DNA of 64,000 nucleotides from Clostridia bacterium (GCA_910575245.1 CAJTEN010000012.1:1-64000), one strand, 5' to 3'. Shown: positions 23,904-33,204, counted from the first letter of the stretch. The notes: generated from the letters alone by a model not told the origin. Numbers and translations: made by a program.

Positions 23904-25160
23904 GTGAATAACGGAAAGGCGGGAAACAGGTTGGGAAAGAAAGAATTTTACTTAAATTGTGATGTATGTGATGCCAGGAAAATCAATGAGGAGAGTCTGT
24001 CAGGCTATGAGCAGATTGTGATCAATACAGATGTTCTTCTTGTAGATGAGCGCAGCAGAAGCGTATTAAACAAGCTTCCCATGGTATGTAACATGGATGG
24101 GATGCTGGATGTGGAAGGGGAAGTGTCGGTGGTCAGTGCAAACGGCAATTATGAGATCAGCGGCGATACAGTGTTCAGTGAACAAACTGTGATCTGTGTG
24201 AACGGAAAACTTTCTGTCCGTCCCGGCACAGAGAAAGTGATGGAGAATATCCTGAAGATCTGTGTCAATGGCAGTGCCAGATATCCCGAGAGCATGGCTC
24301 CCTTTATGGGCAGGCTGGCAGTCAACGGGGAGGCCCGCTGCATTCCCGACGGCTGTATTGAATTAAAGCCGGTGTTTGTTGTCGATAAATATTTTCCGTT
24401 CCGGGCAAAGCAGGATGGGAAATATTATGTGAGCCAGAAGGTGGTACTGACAGATACGGATGTGGATGTTAAGACTCTCACGGACAAGAATGTGCACTTT
24501 GTGACAGAACGTTTTATGATAAGAGAAGAGTTGATCCCGCAGGCGATCTCAATGTTTGAGGAAAATGTGGAGATGGATGTGGTACCCGCAGGATTCGCTT
24601 ATATTGAAGAGGGTGCGGAATTGAATGAAGCTTTGCTGCAGAAGCATGGAAGGCGGCTGTATATTGACGGAGACCTGATGTTGACAGTCGGAAGTGATAA
24701 CTGCTTTGATAAAGTTGAAGGACTGCGGGTAAACGGGAATGTCTGTCTTCTGAAGCGGCAGGCGGAGGCTCTTGCCAGGGTGGATGCCGACTACAGACAG
24801 CTAATCTTTGTAAAGGGACGGAATGTGTCAAACAGGTCTTACGTCGTGGTGGATAAGGCCATGCTGGAGACTTCGCCGGATGGGTTGGAGATCGGAAACT
24901 GTGCGGCTTTGAAAGTGAATCAGGATGTGAGCCCGGAGCTTATTTTGGAAAATCTTTCTGTAAGGAACTGTGCTAAAGTGTTTTGCAGCCCGGAGCAGAA
25001 AAGCGTTCTGCAACTGGTATGTGAAAATGTGGCAAAAATCATTGATACAGCGAAGACGGACAGTGAAGACGGAGATGAGGAAGCAGACGAGGATATTCTG
25101 GGAATGTTGGAGGAGGATGAAAACATTAAGACCGTGAATGCGGATACTTATATTTTGTAG
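23904..25160 (+). CDS. Repeat protein partnered with the ECF sigma factor, unknown function
   Basis: This protein of up to 418 residues has a GTG start at 23904; a later TTG at 23931 is possible because neither has a strong ribosome site. It has a CDVCDARKI motif near residue 20, then strand-rich repeats with words such as ICVNGKLSV, ICVNGSARY, LAVNGEARC and LRVNGNVCLL at intervals of ~25-30 residues. This pattern suggests a beta-helix or stacked-strand solenoid. The C-terminus is acidic (SEDGDEEADEDILGMLEEDE). No membrane segment or enzyme motif is visible. Because it sits in the anti-sigma position, it may regulate or be a target of the sigma factor, but this is inference. Confidence 0.7.
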   Translation: MNNGKAGNRLGKKEFYLNCDVCDARKINEESLSGYEQIVINTDVLLVDERSRSVLNKLPMVCNMDGMLDVEGEVSVVSANGNYEISGDTVFSEQTVICVNGKLSVRPGTEKVMENILKICVNGSARYPESMAPFMGRLAVNGEARCIPDGCIELKPVFVVDKYFPFRAKQDGKYYVSQKVVLTDTDVDVKTLTDKNVHFVTERFMIREELIPQAISMFEENVEMDVVPAGFAYIEEGAELNEALLQKHGRRLYIDGDLMLTVGSDNCFDKVEGLRVNGNVCLLKRQAEALARVDADYRQLIFVKGRNVSNRSYVVVDKAMLETSPDGLEIGNCAALKVNQDVSPELILENLSVRNCAKVFCSPEQKSVLQLVCENVAKIIDTAKTDSEDGDEEADEDILGMLEEDENIKTVNADTYIL

Positions 25161-25176
25161 GAAGCGATTTATTAAA

Positions 25177-25218
25177 AAACGCATTCAACCTCAGAAAATG
25201 ACGGTTGAATGCGTTTTT
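25177..25218 (+). terminator. Rho-independent terminator
   Basis: AAACGCATTCAACC pairs with GGTTGAATGCGTTT across a 12-base loop and is followed by TTTT. It closes the sigma-factor operon. Since A-rich bases also precede the stem, it can serve the opposite strand as well. Confidence 0.85.
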
Positions 25219-25329
25219 GTTACAATGCTGTTTTATTCTTTCATGAGTTTTATACATCAATGCCTGCATCGTTTCTGAAAAGGAAGCCAAGGGAGGAGAC
25301 CCCGTATGCCTGCATCGGAGGCATTGTAG

Positions 25330-27054
25330 TTACAGTTTAAACTTTCCGACTTCACTGTTTAATCTGTCAACAATCTCTAAATTGAAATCGGATTCTTTTC
25401 CGATATCTCTTACATGGTCTGCCAGTCTTACGGCTGTTTCAGCTACATTCGTTACGCCGGAGGCGCTTTCGCCCACGGCCGTTTTCACATCCTCCAGAGC
25501 CATTTTAATTTCGTTCATATTCAACTTCAACTGCTCGTTTTCCGTAGCAAAGCGCTGCATCATTTCATTCATGTTTCCGACATTGCTTTGATAGCTTTCA
25601 CTGGTTTCCAAGAGTTTTTCATAACCGCCGATTGCCGTCTCATTCATAAAGGTGATCATTTCCTGCGCTTCTGCGGCCAACTCATCTACCGTCCGGATCA
25701 CTTCAGCAGTCACTTCCTGGATCTCTGTTGCAGACGCGGCGGAATTGGCAGCCAGTTTCCCGATTTCATCCGCAACCACGGAAAATCCCCTTCCGGCTGT
25801 TCCTGCCCGCGCAGCTTCGATACTTGCATTTAAGGCCAGCAGGTTCGTTTTTTCGGTGATATGGATAATGTTCTTTGTCAGTTCTCTGATCTTCTCTACA
25901 TCTTTGGATTTCTCGATTTTCTGGTGAACCAATTCGGCCATATTGGAAACCTGGAGCATGGCATCCTGTTTCTCTGTCACTGCCCGGTCATATATTTTTG
26001 AAGCGGTTTTCATGATCTTTTCAGAAGAAATCCTTCCGTTTTCGGCTTGTTCATAAATATTCGCTATCGACTCAAAGATCTGCCGGATCGATTCATTGAC
26101 CTGAGTCAGCGATGCGCTGGATTCTTCCATTGCTGCACTCATTTCCTCCATCAAAGAGGAAACATCGGCAATTTCTGACTTGCCATATTCCAGTTTACTC
26201 GATACCTTGTGGGAAGATTCCTTTAAATATTCCGAATTCTGGGATATGTTCAGCATAATGCCGCGTATATACTGGAGCAGTTCATTGACGTTCTCTGCGA
26301 TTACTTCCATCTCGTCACCTGTATGGACATCCAGAGTCTGCGTCAGATCGCCTTCATTATGTACCAGATCATAGATCTTACCGTCTACTTTATACAGCGT
26401 CTTTATCACCTTCCCTACCGTAAAATTAAGAATCAGCAGGGCAATGGCCAGACAGATCAGGGAAATCTGTATGACACGCTTCAATGCCAGATCCAGACGT
26501 TCCACCACTCCGGCCGCGTTATAATCGCAGCCGACAATGCTGATGACGGTGCCGTCGCTGGCAACAAGGGGCATATATGCCGAGATCAAATCACCGTCTT
26601 CGGTGGAATCGATATAGTCCTGTACATACATTTCCCCGTCAAAAACAGATTTCAGTTCCTGATACGGCACCTCGAAAACGGTACCATATTGGTTGCCGTT
26701 TCCCGAACTGTCCGCATCAATTCCGTAATATACTTTATCTTTGTCTGTATATAAAGTATACAAATATTCAATGCCGCAATCCTGCATGATACCGAGCATA
26801 GCTTCCAGCAGTGTGTTATACGCTTCATCCTCTTTTGTATCTGCTGATATTTCCGCTACTTGTTCTGCATCGATCACTTTAGCGGAAATGATCGCCGCCA
26901 TCTGTGCCTCTTCCACACCCATAGCGACCAAACCTTCTTTGATACGTTGATATGAGGTTACACCTATGACTATACAAAGTAAAGTGATCACCACACTTGT
27001 CGGAAATAGAATTTTAGCCCGGATACCAATCCCTTTTGTTTTCCCCTTTTTCAT
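25330..27054 (-). CDS. Methyl-accepting chemotaxis protein
   Basis: The 574-residue chemoreceptor has a start at 27054 supported by GAGG upstream. A membrane helix (~14-34) is followed by an extracellular Cache-like sensor domain (~35-185) with [18 protein letters not shown], a second helix (~188-208), a HAMP domain and a long signalling coiled coil. The conserved hairpin tip [18 protein letters not shown] is intact. The receptor would bind a ligand outside and control CheA kinase. No other chemotaxis gene is nearby, so it is an orphan receptor. Two copies of the family D palindromic element lie just upstream, one of them overlapping its promoter region. Confidence 0.9.
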   Translation of the reverse strand: MKKGKTKGIGIRAKILFPTSVVITLLCIVIGVTSYQRIKEGLVAMGVEEAQMAAIISAKVIDAEQVAEISADTKEDEAYNTLLEAMLGIMQDCGIEYLYTLYTDKDKVYYGIDADSSGNGNQYGTVFEVPYQELKSVFDGEMYVQDYIDSTEDGDLISAYMPLVASDGTVISIVGCDYNAAGVVERLDLALKRVIQISLICLAIALLILNFTVGKVIKTLYKVDGKIYDLVHNEGDLTQTLDVHTGDEMEVIAENVNELLQYIRGIMLNISQNSEYLKESSHKVSSKLEYGKSEIADVSSLMEEMSAAMEESSASLTQVNESIRQIFESIANIYEQAENGRISSEKIMKTASKIYDRAVTEKQDAMLQVSNMAELVHQKIEKSKDVEKIRELTKNIIHITEKTNLLALNASIEAARAGTAGRGFSVVADEIGKLAANSAASATEIQEVTAEVIRTVDELAAEAQEMITFMNETAIGGYEKLLETSESYQSNVGNMNEMMQRFATENEQLKLNMNEIKMALEDVKTAVGESASGVTNVAETAVRLADHVRDIGKESDFNLEIVDRLNSEVGKFKL

Positions 27055-27094
27055 GTTCCACATCCTCGCATCTGTAATAAATGATTTTATAAGG

Positions 27095-27190
27095 AACGAC
27101 ATTGGATATTTTACTTTCGGCCTTGTAAAAGCTTCCGTACAGGACTCTTACGAGAACCGGAAGCAGAAATTTGTTATGTCGTTTGCCGTA
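27095..27190. repeat. ~95-bp palindromic element (family D, copy 2)
   Basis: It starts AACGACATTGG and ends with ATGTCGTTTGCCG, with the interior words TTCGGCCTTGTAAAAGCTTCC and CGGAAGCAGAAATTT shared with copies at 10834 and 27239. It lies 40 bases upstream of the chemoreceptor start codon, so it probably forms part of the leader or promoter of that gene. No coding capacity is visible. Confidence 0.7.
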
Positions 27191-27238
27191 TTTATTATAG
27201 CAGAAAATGATAGGATTTTGCATCATCTGAATTTATTT

Positions 27239-27347
27239 TTATAGTTAACGACATTAGAAATTTCGTTTTCGGCCTTGCAGAAGCTGCCGTATATGGCTCC
27301 TGCAAGAGCCGGAAGCAGAAATTTGCTATGTCGTTTACTATAGTTAC
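27239..27347. repeat. ~109-bp palindromic element (family D, copy 3)
   Basis: This is the most symmetric copy: the left end ATAGTTAACGACATTAGAAA is matched by the right end (ATGTCGTTTACTATAGTTA) in inverted orientation, and the inner arms GGCTCCTGCAAGAGCC form a hairpin. It lies ~50 bases from copy 2, between the chemoreceptor and padR-type genes. Confidence 0.75.
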
Positions 27348-27385
27348 AAAGCGTACCAGTTCGTCATTACTTTAGGCCTCGCTGC

Positions 27386-27910
27386 TCAAAAAGTCTCCTT
27401 GAGGGAAGCGATCCATTTCTCGATCGCTTCTGCGAGAATAAATTGCTGATGCAAAACGGCCTTGCCTGTCTCGGGTATTTCCGGCAGATTTTCCTTTGCA
27501 TGGACATTTTCTTCCAGACAGGCTTTGAGCTGCCGTACATTTGTTTCAATCGCAGACAGGCATGTCCTCTGGTCTTCCGGGAGCAGACTGTCCAGATTGA
27601 CGATCACTGCATTGAAGTCCAGATAGATATTGACTGCTTTTGCTGAGATTTCCTGCATAAGTTTTTCGAATTCCCTGTGTCCTTGTTCGGTCAGGGAGTA
27701 TACCGCCTTTTCCGGCATTTTTCCTTCCTTTACGAGATGACTCTTGATCAGGCCTTTTTCCTCCAGCTGGATGACTTTCTTATAGATGGAGGGGGTGCTG
27801 ATCTTGACCCATTTGGAGATATTGCGATATTCAACCCGCTTTTGGATCTCGTAAGCGCTGAGGGATTCTTTCTTTAAAAAGCCTAGTACGATCAGGTCTA
27901 TGGTTGCCAT
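27386..27910 (-). CDS. PadR-family transcriptional regulator
   Basis: The 174-residue protein has the PadR winged helix: MATIDLIVLGFLKKESLSAY, EIQKRVEYRNISKWVKISTP and YKKVIQLEEKGLIK. The C-terminal helical dimerisation part ends LAEAIEKWIASLKETF. PadR proteins repress efflux or stress genes until a small molecule binds. The gene is divergent from the MATE transporter at 28317, whose promoter has two 17-base palindromes that are probable binding sites. A 189-bp transposable palindromic element lies between its start and those sites. Confidence 0.88.
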   Translation of the reverse strand: MATIDLIVLGFLKKESLSAYEIQKRVEYRNISKWVKISTPSIYKKVIQLEEKGLIKSHLVKEGKMPEKAVYSLTEQGHREFEKLMQEISAKAVNIYLDFNAVIVNLDSLLPEDQRTCLSAIETNVRQLKACLEENVHAKENLPEIPETGKAVLHQQFILAEAIEKWIASLKETF

Positions 27911-27966
27911 TGAGTCTCCTTTTCTTTGTGTTCAGATTCCGTAACAGGGAAGCCGAAAGGCTGAAC

Positions 27967-28155
27967 CAATGTCATTAAGTTAAGCCGGACGCGCCTGACA
28001 TGATAGGAATCTCCTAAGGACGCGCTTTCGCTCGGTTCCAAACGCAGCGGTACTAAATTCGTGGAAAACCTCATTAAGTACCGGCGTTTTCCTACGGTCC
28101 TAAGGAGAATCCTATCATATCAGACGCTGTGTATAGACTTAACTAAATGACATTG
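27967..28155. mobile_element. 189-bp MITE (family A, copy 1) between padR and its target promoter
   Basis: The ends are inverted repeats (CAATGTCATTAAGTTAAG left; CTTAACTAAATGACATTG right). The 10-base direct repeat AAGGCTGAAC flanks it (27957-27966 and 28156-28165), a target duplication. The interior has long complementary arms such as TAGGAATCTCCTAAGGACGC and CTAAGGAGAATCCTATCA. Copies with the same ends are at 42740-42928 and 49996-50153. It inserted into a small palindrome of the GTAACAG...CTGTTAC family. It has no coding capacity, so a transposase elsewhere must move it. Confidence 0.85.
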
Positions 28156-28200
28156 AAGGCTGAACTGTTACCATGTCTTCTGCATGTGTCTGATATGGAC

Positions 28201-28263
28201 TTGACATCTACTATAAATTATAGTATTATATCACCTGCGTCGCAATTACTATAAATTATAGTA
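28201..28263 (+). promoter_or_regulatory. Promoter with two PadR-type operators
   Basis: TTGACA (28201-28206) and TATTAT (28224-28229) are exactly 17 bases apart. The perfect 17-base palindrome TACTATAAATTATAGTA fills the spacer (28209-28225), and an identical copy is at 28247-28263, 38 bases further on, over the start of the transcript. PadR proteins bind ATGT/ACAT- or TATA-type palindromes of this kind, and a PadR gene is divergent, so repression of the MATE gene by PadR is the likely control. Confidence 0.8.
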
Positions 28264-28316
28264 CTATAAAAATAGCAATAATCAAAAAGAAATCATATGG
28301 AAGGAAGATTTTACTT

Positions 28317-29672
28317 ATGAAGGAACAGAATAGAAAGATGGAACTTCTGGGGAATGTGCCGATACCAAAGGCACTTTTGGCGTTGGGGATGCCGACGATG
28401 GCGGGAATGCTGATCAATGCACTGTACAATCTGGCGGATACGTATTTCGTGGGTGGTCTGGGAACAGAGCAGATGGGCGCGGTCACGGTGGCATATCCGT
28501 TGGGACAGATTGTTGTAGGATTAGGACTGCTGTTCGGAAATGGCGCCGCGGCATATCTGTCAAGGCTTCTGGGGCGAGGGGACACGGAGACGGCGGATAA
28601 GGTGGCCAGCACCGCTCTGTACAGTGGGATACTTAGCGGTGCGGTGGTCATTCTCTGTATCATTATTTTCTTACAGCCAATTCTGGTGAGGTTGGGTGCG
28701 ATCGAGAGTGTTATGCCTTATGCAACAGCTTACACGAGGATATACATTGTATTTTGTATCTTTAATGTGTTCAATGTCACGATGAATAACATTGTTTCCA
28801 GTGAAGGCGCCGCCAGGACAGCCATGTGCGCACTGATGGCCGGTGCATTGCTGAATGTGCTTCTGGATCCGGTTTTCATCTATGGGCTTGAACTGGGAGT
28901 CGCCGGTGCAGCGATAGCGACGGCTCTGTCACAGATCGTCTCCACATTGGTGTATCTTGGATATCTGTTCAGGAAAAAAAGCGTCTTTACTTTTCGCATT
29001 AAGTCGTGTTGTTTTACCGGGGAGATTATGACCGAGATTTTGAAGATAGGCATTCCGACACTGTTGTTCCAGATCTTAACCAGTCTGTCCGCTGCCATGA
29101 TCAATGACGCAGCAAAGGAATACGGAGGCTCTGCGCTGGCGGCAATGGGACCGGTGACAAAGATCATGTCCATGGGAAGCCTGGTGGTATTCGGCTTCCT
29201 GAAAGGATTTCAGCCGATTGCCGGGTTCAGTTACGGAGCGAAACAGTATGACCGTCTGAGGGAGGCTATTCGGATCTCGGTAATCTGGTCAACGGTATTC
29301 TGCGTTTTTTTTGGCTTGACGGCAGCGATATTCTCCGAGGGCATCCTTATGGGATTTACGAAAGAGGATATGGAGATGGTACGTATCGGACAGGCGGCGT
29401 TGCGGGCAAATGGACTTTCCTTTCTGTTCTTCGGCTTTCATACGGTATATTCGTTTCTGTTTCTTGTGATGGGGAAAGCAAAAGAGGGATGCTTTCTCGG
29501 AGCCTGCAGACAGGGCATCTGCTTTGTGCCGATGATCCTGCTTCTGCCGGGAATTCTGGGACTGCGCGGCGTGGTCTACGCTCAGCCGACGGCGGATGTT
29601 ATCGCGGCGGTTGTTACGGTGTTTATGGCGGTCAGGCTGCATAGGAAATTAAAATGCTGTCAAAGTGAGTAA
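28317..29672 (+). CDS. MATE family multidrug efflux transporter
   Basis: The 451-residue protein has 12 predicted membrane helices in two homologous halves. The N-terminal half starts GNVPIPKALLALGMPTMAGM and continues INALYNLADTYFVGGLG, typical of MATE pumps that expel cationic drugs using sodium or proton gradients. GGAAGG lies upstream of the ATG. It is divergently oriented from a PadR regulator and carries PadR-type operators in its promoter. The downstream intergenic region has a palindromic element. No other gene is in this transcript. Confidence 0.9.
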   Translation: MKEQNRKMELLGNVPIPKALLALGMPTMAGMLINALYNLADTYFVGGLGTEQMGAVTVAYPLGQIVVGLGLLFGNGAAAYLSRLLGRGDTETADKVASTALYSGILSGAVVILCIIIFLQPILVRLGAIESVMPYATAYTRIYIVFCIFNVFNVTMNNIVSSEGAARTAMCALMAGALLNVLLDPVFIYGLELGVAGAAIATALSQIVSTLVYLGYLFRKKSVFTFRIKSCCFTGEIMTEILKIGIPTLLFQILTSLSAAMINDAAKEYGGSALAAMGPVTKIMSMGSLVVFGFLKGFQPIAGFSYGAKQYDRLREAIRISVIWSTVFCVFFGLTAAIFSEGILMGFTKEDMEMVRIGQAALRANGLSFLFFGFHTVYSFLFLVMGKAKEGCFLGACRQGICFVPMILLLPGILGLRGVVYAQPTADVIAAVVTVFMAVRLHRKLKCCQSE

Positions 29673-29811
29673 CAGTTCAGCCCAGGACTTTGCATTTACT
29701 GCAAAGTCTGTGAGAATGTGTAAGTATAGCCAAGAGGGAATCTGCCTCACGCCGAAGGCAACTTGGAATGGGCAGATTCCGTAACAGTGAGGCCGAAGGC
29801 CAAACTGTTAC
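29669..29811. repeat. 143-bp palindromic element (family C, copy 1)
   Basis: The left end GTAACAGTTCAGCC and right end GGCCAAACTGTTAC are inverted repeats. The interior has TTTGCATTTACTGCAAA and two GGCAGATTCC/GAATCTGCC arms. A similar element lies at 55500-55674. It overlaps the last bases of the MATE gene and could act as its terminator. Flanks (CAAAGTGAG, CAAAGCGGA) resemble an imperfect 9-base target duplication. The stretch 29820-29977 beyond shows no gene. Confidence 0.6.
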
Positions 29812-29977
29812 CAAAGCGGACTTAAGGAACAAGTATAGAATGGATTCATGCCGGAAGATATGGTATACTTTTGACAACGGCGGAGGGAAAACGTAAGACC
29901 GGCCCGGTGGGGAGCCGTGCCGATGAGACCGATAGGACACGATGGAAAGTGATCAATAGAAATAAGGAGCGGATTCA

Positions 29978-30772
29978 ATGCAAAGAACCAATTATTTCAT
30001 AGAAGGTTTACAAGGCGCCGGTAAATCCACTTTTGTACAGCGCCTTTCGGAACATCTGACTGACTATGAAGTCTTTCACGAAGGAGACTATTCGCCTGTT
30101 GAGCTGGCGTGGTGTGCTTATGTCACAGAAGAGCAGTATCAGGGGATATTAAGGCAATACTCGTCGATCAGAGAGGAGATCAAGGCAAAAACAGTCGCAG
30201 AAGGAGAGAAGAAAATTATTTGCTACACACAGATCTTAACGGATGTCCCGGCCTTCCATAAGAACCTGGAGAAATTTGAAATTTACAACGGAAATCTGAA
30301 CAGAGAGCGTTTTGAGAAAGTAGTTTTCAAACGTTTCCGGAAATGGGACGGCGAAGGACAGATTTTCGAGTGTTCGGTTTTTCAGAATATTATTGAGAAT
30401 CAGATATTATATCTTATGATGACAGATGAAGAGATTCTGGATTTTTACAGGAGATTAGGAAAAATTCTGCAGGATAGGCCATTTAAGATTGTCTATCTGA
30501 ATGTGGAGGATATTCCGGGCACGATCGGTGCGATCCGAAAAGAAAGAGCGGATGATGCGGGAAATGAATTATGGTTTCCGCTGATGCTCCGTTATCTGGA
30601 GGAGTCTCCTTGCGGAAAGCGGTATGCGCTTGCAGGACTTGCAGGGTTGGTGAGACACCTGGAGAAAAGAAGGACTCTGGAACGCCGGATCATCAATGAG
30701 ATTTTCAGAGAGAATGCGATTATTGTAAAAGCCAGGGAGTATGTGTGGAGAGAGATTGAGGGATTGTTATGA
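29978..30772 (+). CDS. P-loop nucleotide kinase-like protein
   Basis: The 264-residue protein has a Walker A motif GLQGAGKSTFVQRL (residues ~10-23) at the start of a thymidylate-kinase-like fold. FHEGDYSPVEL, FKIVYLNVEDIPG and IRKERADD resemble its lid and base-binding loops. Small kinases of this type phosphorylate nucleotides or sugars, and the substrate is unclear. The following Nudix gene begins at its last bases (ATG overlapping TGA), so both are translated from one transcript. A nucleotide-handling pair (kinase with MutT-like hydrolase) is a reasonable inference. Confidence 0.75.
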   Translation: MQRTNYFIEGLQGAGKSTFVQRLSEHLTDYEVFHEGDYSPVELAWCAYVTEEQYQGILRQYSSIREEIKAKTVAEGEKKIICYTQILTDVPAFHKNLEKFEIYNGNLNRERFEKVVFKRFRKWDGEGQIFECSVFQNIIENQILYLMMTDEEILDFYRRLGKILQDRPFKIVYLNVEDIPGTIGAIRKERADDAGNELWFPLMLRYLEESPCGKRYALAGLAGLVRHLEKRRTLERRIINEIFRENAIIVKAREYVWREIEGLL

Positions 30773-31170
30773 AAACAATACGAGTAGTGGCGGCGATTAT
30801 CTGTGATGACATGGAGCATCCTTCGAGGATTTTTGCGACAGCTAAGGGCTATGGGGAATTTAAGGGGCAGTGGGAATTCCCGGGTGGTAAGATCGAGGCA
30901 GGAGAATCGCCGGACGAGGCGCTTGTCAGGGAAATCAGGGAAGAACTGGATGCGGATATTAAAGTGGGCAGACGGATACATACGATCGAATATGATTATC
31001 CGGCATTCCATCTTTCGATGGATTGTTTTCTTGCGCACGTGAGTTCCGGGAAGCTGGTGCTCAAAGAAGCGGAAGCTGCCCGATGGCTTAAGAGAAACGA
31101 ACTGTATGATGTGTTGTGGCTGCCGGCAGATTTGTCGCTGATAGAGGTATTGGAGAAGACTATGGAATAG
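30769..31170 (+). CDS. NUDIX hydrolase, 8-oxo-dGTP diphosphatase (MutT) type
   Basis: The 133-residue protein carries the complete Nudix box GGKIEAGESPDEALVREIRE followed by EL (residues ~39-61). It is of the short MutT type with a preceding GQWEFPGGK and a following DYPAFHLSMDCFLA. Such enzymes remove oxidised dGTP from the nucleotide pool. Its start codon overlaps the stop of the kinase-like gene (ATGA), so it is the second gene of a two-gene operon. Confidence 0.85.
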   Translation: MKTIRVVAAIICDDMEHPSRIFATAKGYGEFKGQWEFPGGKIEAGESPDEALVREIREELDADIKVGRRIHTIEYDYPAFHLSMDCFLAHVSSGKLVLKEAEAARWLKRNELYDVLWLPADLSLIEVLEKTME

Positions 31171-31381
31171 AGGATGACCGAACGGAACATATGGCTGTAA
31201 CAAAATGGAACGGCTTACGTGGGCGGTAAATATGGAAGAAAAGAATATTTTGAAGCAGCCGAAAACAAGAGATAGACCGCCAGCATCACACTATTCCGAA
31301 CCAAAGAAACCTGTTTCGTTCTATAGAGTGAAACGCTATAATAATTAAGTCATTGACAAAACGAAAATTGGAGGGACAACA

Positions 31382-31816
31382 ATGCAAAGTGTAAGGATTT
31401 ATGAAATGCCAGCCTGTAAAATGGTTTCGTCTGGAACAGGTATGTTCGGAGAGGGGAATTTCAATCTATTTGACGAATGGTTGTCTTCACAAAAAAGAGG
31501 GTTATTTCCGAAAGATTTCCTATTTTGGGCAGGAGAGGGTTTTGTCTGGCTGTATATGTATGAAGATGGAATGAATGTTCCAAATGAATTTGAAATAATA
31601 GACTTCAAAGGCGGTCTTTATGCTGTAGCAACGGACATAGACCAGAAAACAGATAAGGGGCTTATGGACACAGAGATTGACCAGTTTCTAAGTGAAAATG
31701 GATTTAAACGTGACACATCACGTTCAGAGTTAGGAAATATAATTACGTCACCACTTGCGAAAAAAATAATGGGGTATGAACAGATGGACTATTATATCCC
31801 GATAAAAGCAAAATAA
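31382..31816 (+). CDS. GyrI-like small-molecule-binding domain protein
   Basis: The 144-residue protein begins VRIYEMPACKMVSSGTG, the opening of GyrI-like/AraC effector-binding domains. The middle contains GEGFVWLYMYEDGMNVP and later FKGGLYAVATDI with the Glu/Trp residues of that fold. In isolation, without a helix-turn-helix, such proteins sequester or hydrolyse small molecules. GGAGGG lies upstream. A broken second copy of the same domain lies at 32344-32610. Confidence 0.75.
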   Translation: MQSVRIYEMPACKMVSSGTGMFGEGNFNLFDEWLSSQKRGLFPKDFLFWAGEGFVWLYMYEDGMNVPNEFEIIDFKGGLYAVATDIDQKTDKGLMDTEIDQFLSENGFKRDTSRSELGNIITSPLAKKIMGYEQMDYYIPIKAK

Positions 31817-31869
31817 ATCCCGGTTTTGCGGTGAGGTAAAAATGAGTAAATTGGGATTGGAGGGCGGCT

Positions 31870-32280
31870 ATGTATGAGAGAATGCTGAATAAGCAACTTA
31901 TTCCAACCGTAGAGGAAATGACAGCGTATTGTTCGGAAAATGCAGAACGCTTTTCTATGATAAATGATTGGCTAACTACTATGTTTCATACAGATCAGAA
32001 AGTGGTTTTCCCTTATGGCAATAAATACGGTTGGGGAATCGGACATTATAAAAAGAAAAAGCTTATATGTAATATCTTTGCTGAAGATGGCGCATTTACA
32101 GTTATGATGAGATTAACAGATGCGCAGTATGCAGCGGTTTATGGGGAGCTGAAAAAATACACCCAAGAACACATTGATAATAAATATCCTTGTGGCGATG
32201 GCGGCTGGATACATTATCGGGTTATCTGCCAGGAACATTATGAAGATGTTGTGAAACTGTTAGAGGTAAAATGTTTATAA
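31870..32280 (+). CDS. DUF3788 family protein
   Basis: The 136-residue protein contains MYERMLNKQLIPTVEEMTAY, the central NKYGWGIGHYKKKKLICNIF and a C-terminal DGGWIHYRV, the pattern of DUF3788, a small family related to YdhG/DUF1801-like heteroaromatic-binding proteins. TTGGAGGGCGG precedes the ATG. The length is as expected. It is directly downstream of the GyrI-like gene (54-base gap) and probably shares its transcript. No function is established. Confidence 0.8.
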   Translation: MYERMLNKQLIPTVEEMTAYCSENAERFSMINDWLTTMFHTDQKVVFPYGNKYGWGIGHYKKKKLICNIFAEDGAFTVMMRLTDAQYAAVYGELKKYTQEHIDNKYPCGDGGWIHYRVICQEHYEDVVKLLEVKCL

Positions 32281-32343
32281 CAGTCAATCCTATGCGCCAC
32301 TGTTATTGATAAGTATGGTGTATGCTGGTGGATTGCTATCTAA

Positions 32344-32610
32344 CAGACACAGCAATAACGTCCGTTTTATTAGAACCGGAGCAGGAGGAAAATTACAATG
32401 AATATACAGCATCTGCAGGCAGATATTATTAAAACTTTCCGCCATATCATTGGCTTGGAGAACAAATAGCCCCTAAACTCGGCTATACCTATGGCAATGA
32501 CACTCTCCCAATCGTTGAATATTATGGTTTTTTCAAACTGGAAGTTGGTACGCACGAGTATTGTTATTTGTATGTTCCAGTGCGGGAAATTAATGCTATG
32601 GCAAAATAAT
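32344..32610 (+). pseudogene. GyrI-like domain remnant with a stop codon
   Basis: Around the stop TAA near 32431 the frame reads EPEQEENYNEYTASAGRYY before and PPYHWLGEQIAPKLGYTYGN, then PIVEYYGFFKLEVG and YCYLYVPV after it. The last strand pattern (YYGFFKL...YLYVPV) is the end of a GyrI-like effector-binding domain. Only the C-terminal half remains. A 22-codon frame starting ATG 32398 with GGAGG is chance. Confidence 0.5.
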
Positions 32611-32611
32611 T

Positions 32612-32811
32612 TTACGGATGGAAAAGTAAGAAAGCTAAATTATATTATACATAACCCGAACACGGCGGAAGAAACAGCGAAGGTGTTGCTGGAGATATGT
32701 ATTCAAGCGAATGAAGGAAAGGTGGAGAGGAAACTTAGGGAGTTTACGGAGTATGATGAGGGTATAAATGTACTAAATGAAAAAAATGCTGAGGTCGCTG
32801 AAGGTGTGTGA
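32612..32811 (+). other. Small mobile-element-type protein, start uncertain
   Basis: A ~60-residue frame reads KLNYIIHNPNTAEETAKVLL, then EICIQANEGKVERKLREF and ends NEKNAEVAEGV at 32811. IIHNPNT-x-E-x-T is a signature of small proteins encoded in Clostridia integrative elements, usually without known function. No ATG with a ribosome site stands at its start; it is fused in frame to the end of the previous remnant. It may be the rest of a truncated gene. Confidence 0.45.
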
Positions 32812-32826
32812 TTCAGCGACCTTGTT

Positions 32827-33064
32827 TTACCATAAATTATGTTTATACCGAGAGCTTAATTGATGAATGATTTCATCCAGACTTTTTGCATTGGCTTTCA
32901 TTTTAAGGTAGTCTCTTTTCCAAACTAAATCATTCATTAAACTATCGGAAGGAGCGTTGTCAATGGGAATAGATTGACCTATAGGTGGATTTAATAGAAG
33001 ATAGAACAAACGATTGTCAAGGCTTGAAAACCTCTTGAATTTGTTTATATTCTGTTTCTGTCAT
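32827..33064 (-). pseudogene. ~80-residue small protein, frameshifted
   Basis: From ATG 33064 (GGAGAT upstream) the frame gives MTETEYKQIQEVFKP before a stop. A second frame continues LDNRLFYLLLNPPIGQSIP and ends SRYKHNLW at 32827. Adding or removing bases near 33017 joins them into one protein of about 80 residues. The family is not known to me. It lies antisense between the defence island and the accessory genes. Confidence 0.45.
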
Positions 33065-33204
33065 GGGAATCTCCGATTTCTATTGATGACATAATTATAG
33101 CGGATTCATTTATAAAATCAAGATTAAAAATGTAATTAAGGAATTTTGAAAAAATCTTATTTAAGCAAAATATAAATGAATATGAGAAAAAATCTCAAAT
33201 TATG

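Noticed and set aside
29820..29977. Possible riboswitch or T-box before the kinase-like gene
   Set aside because: Some GC-rich words are present, but I could not build a conserved specifier or aptamer structure.
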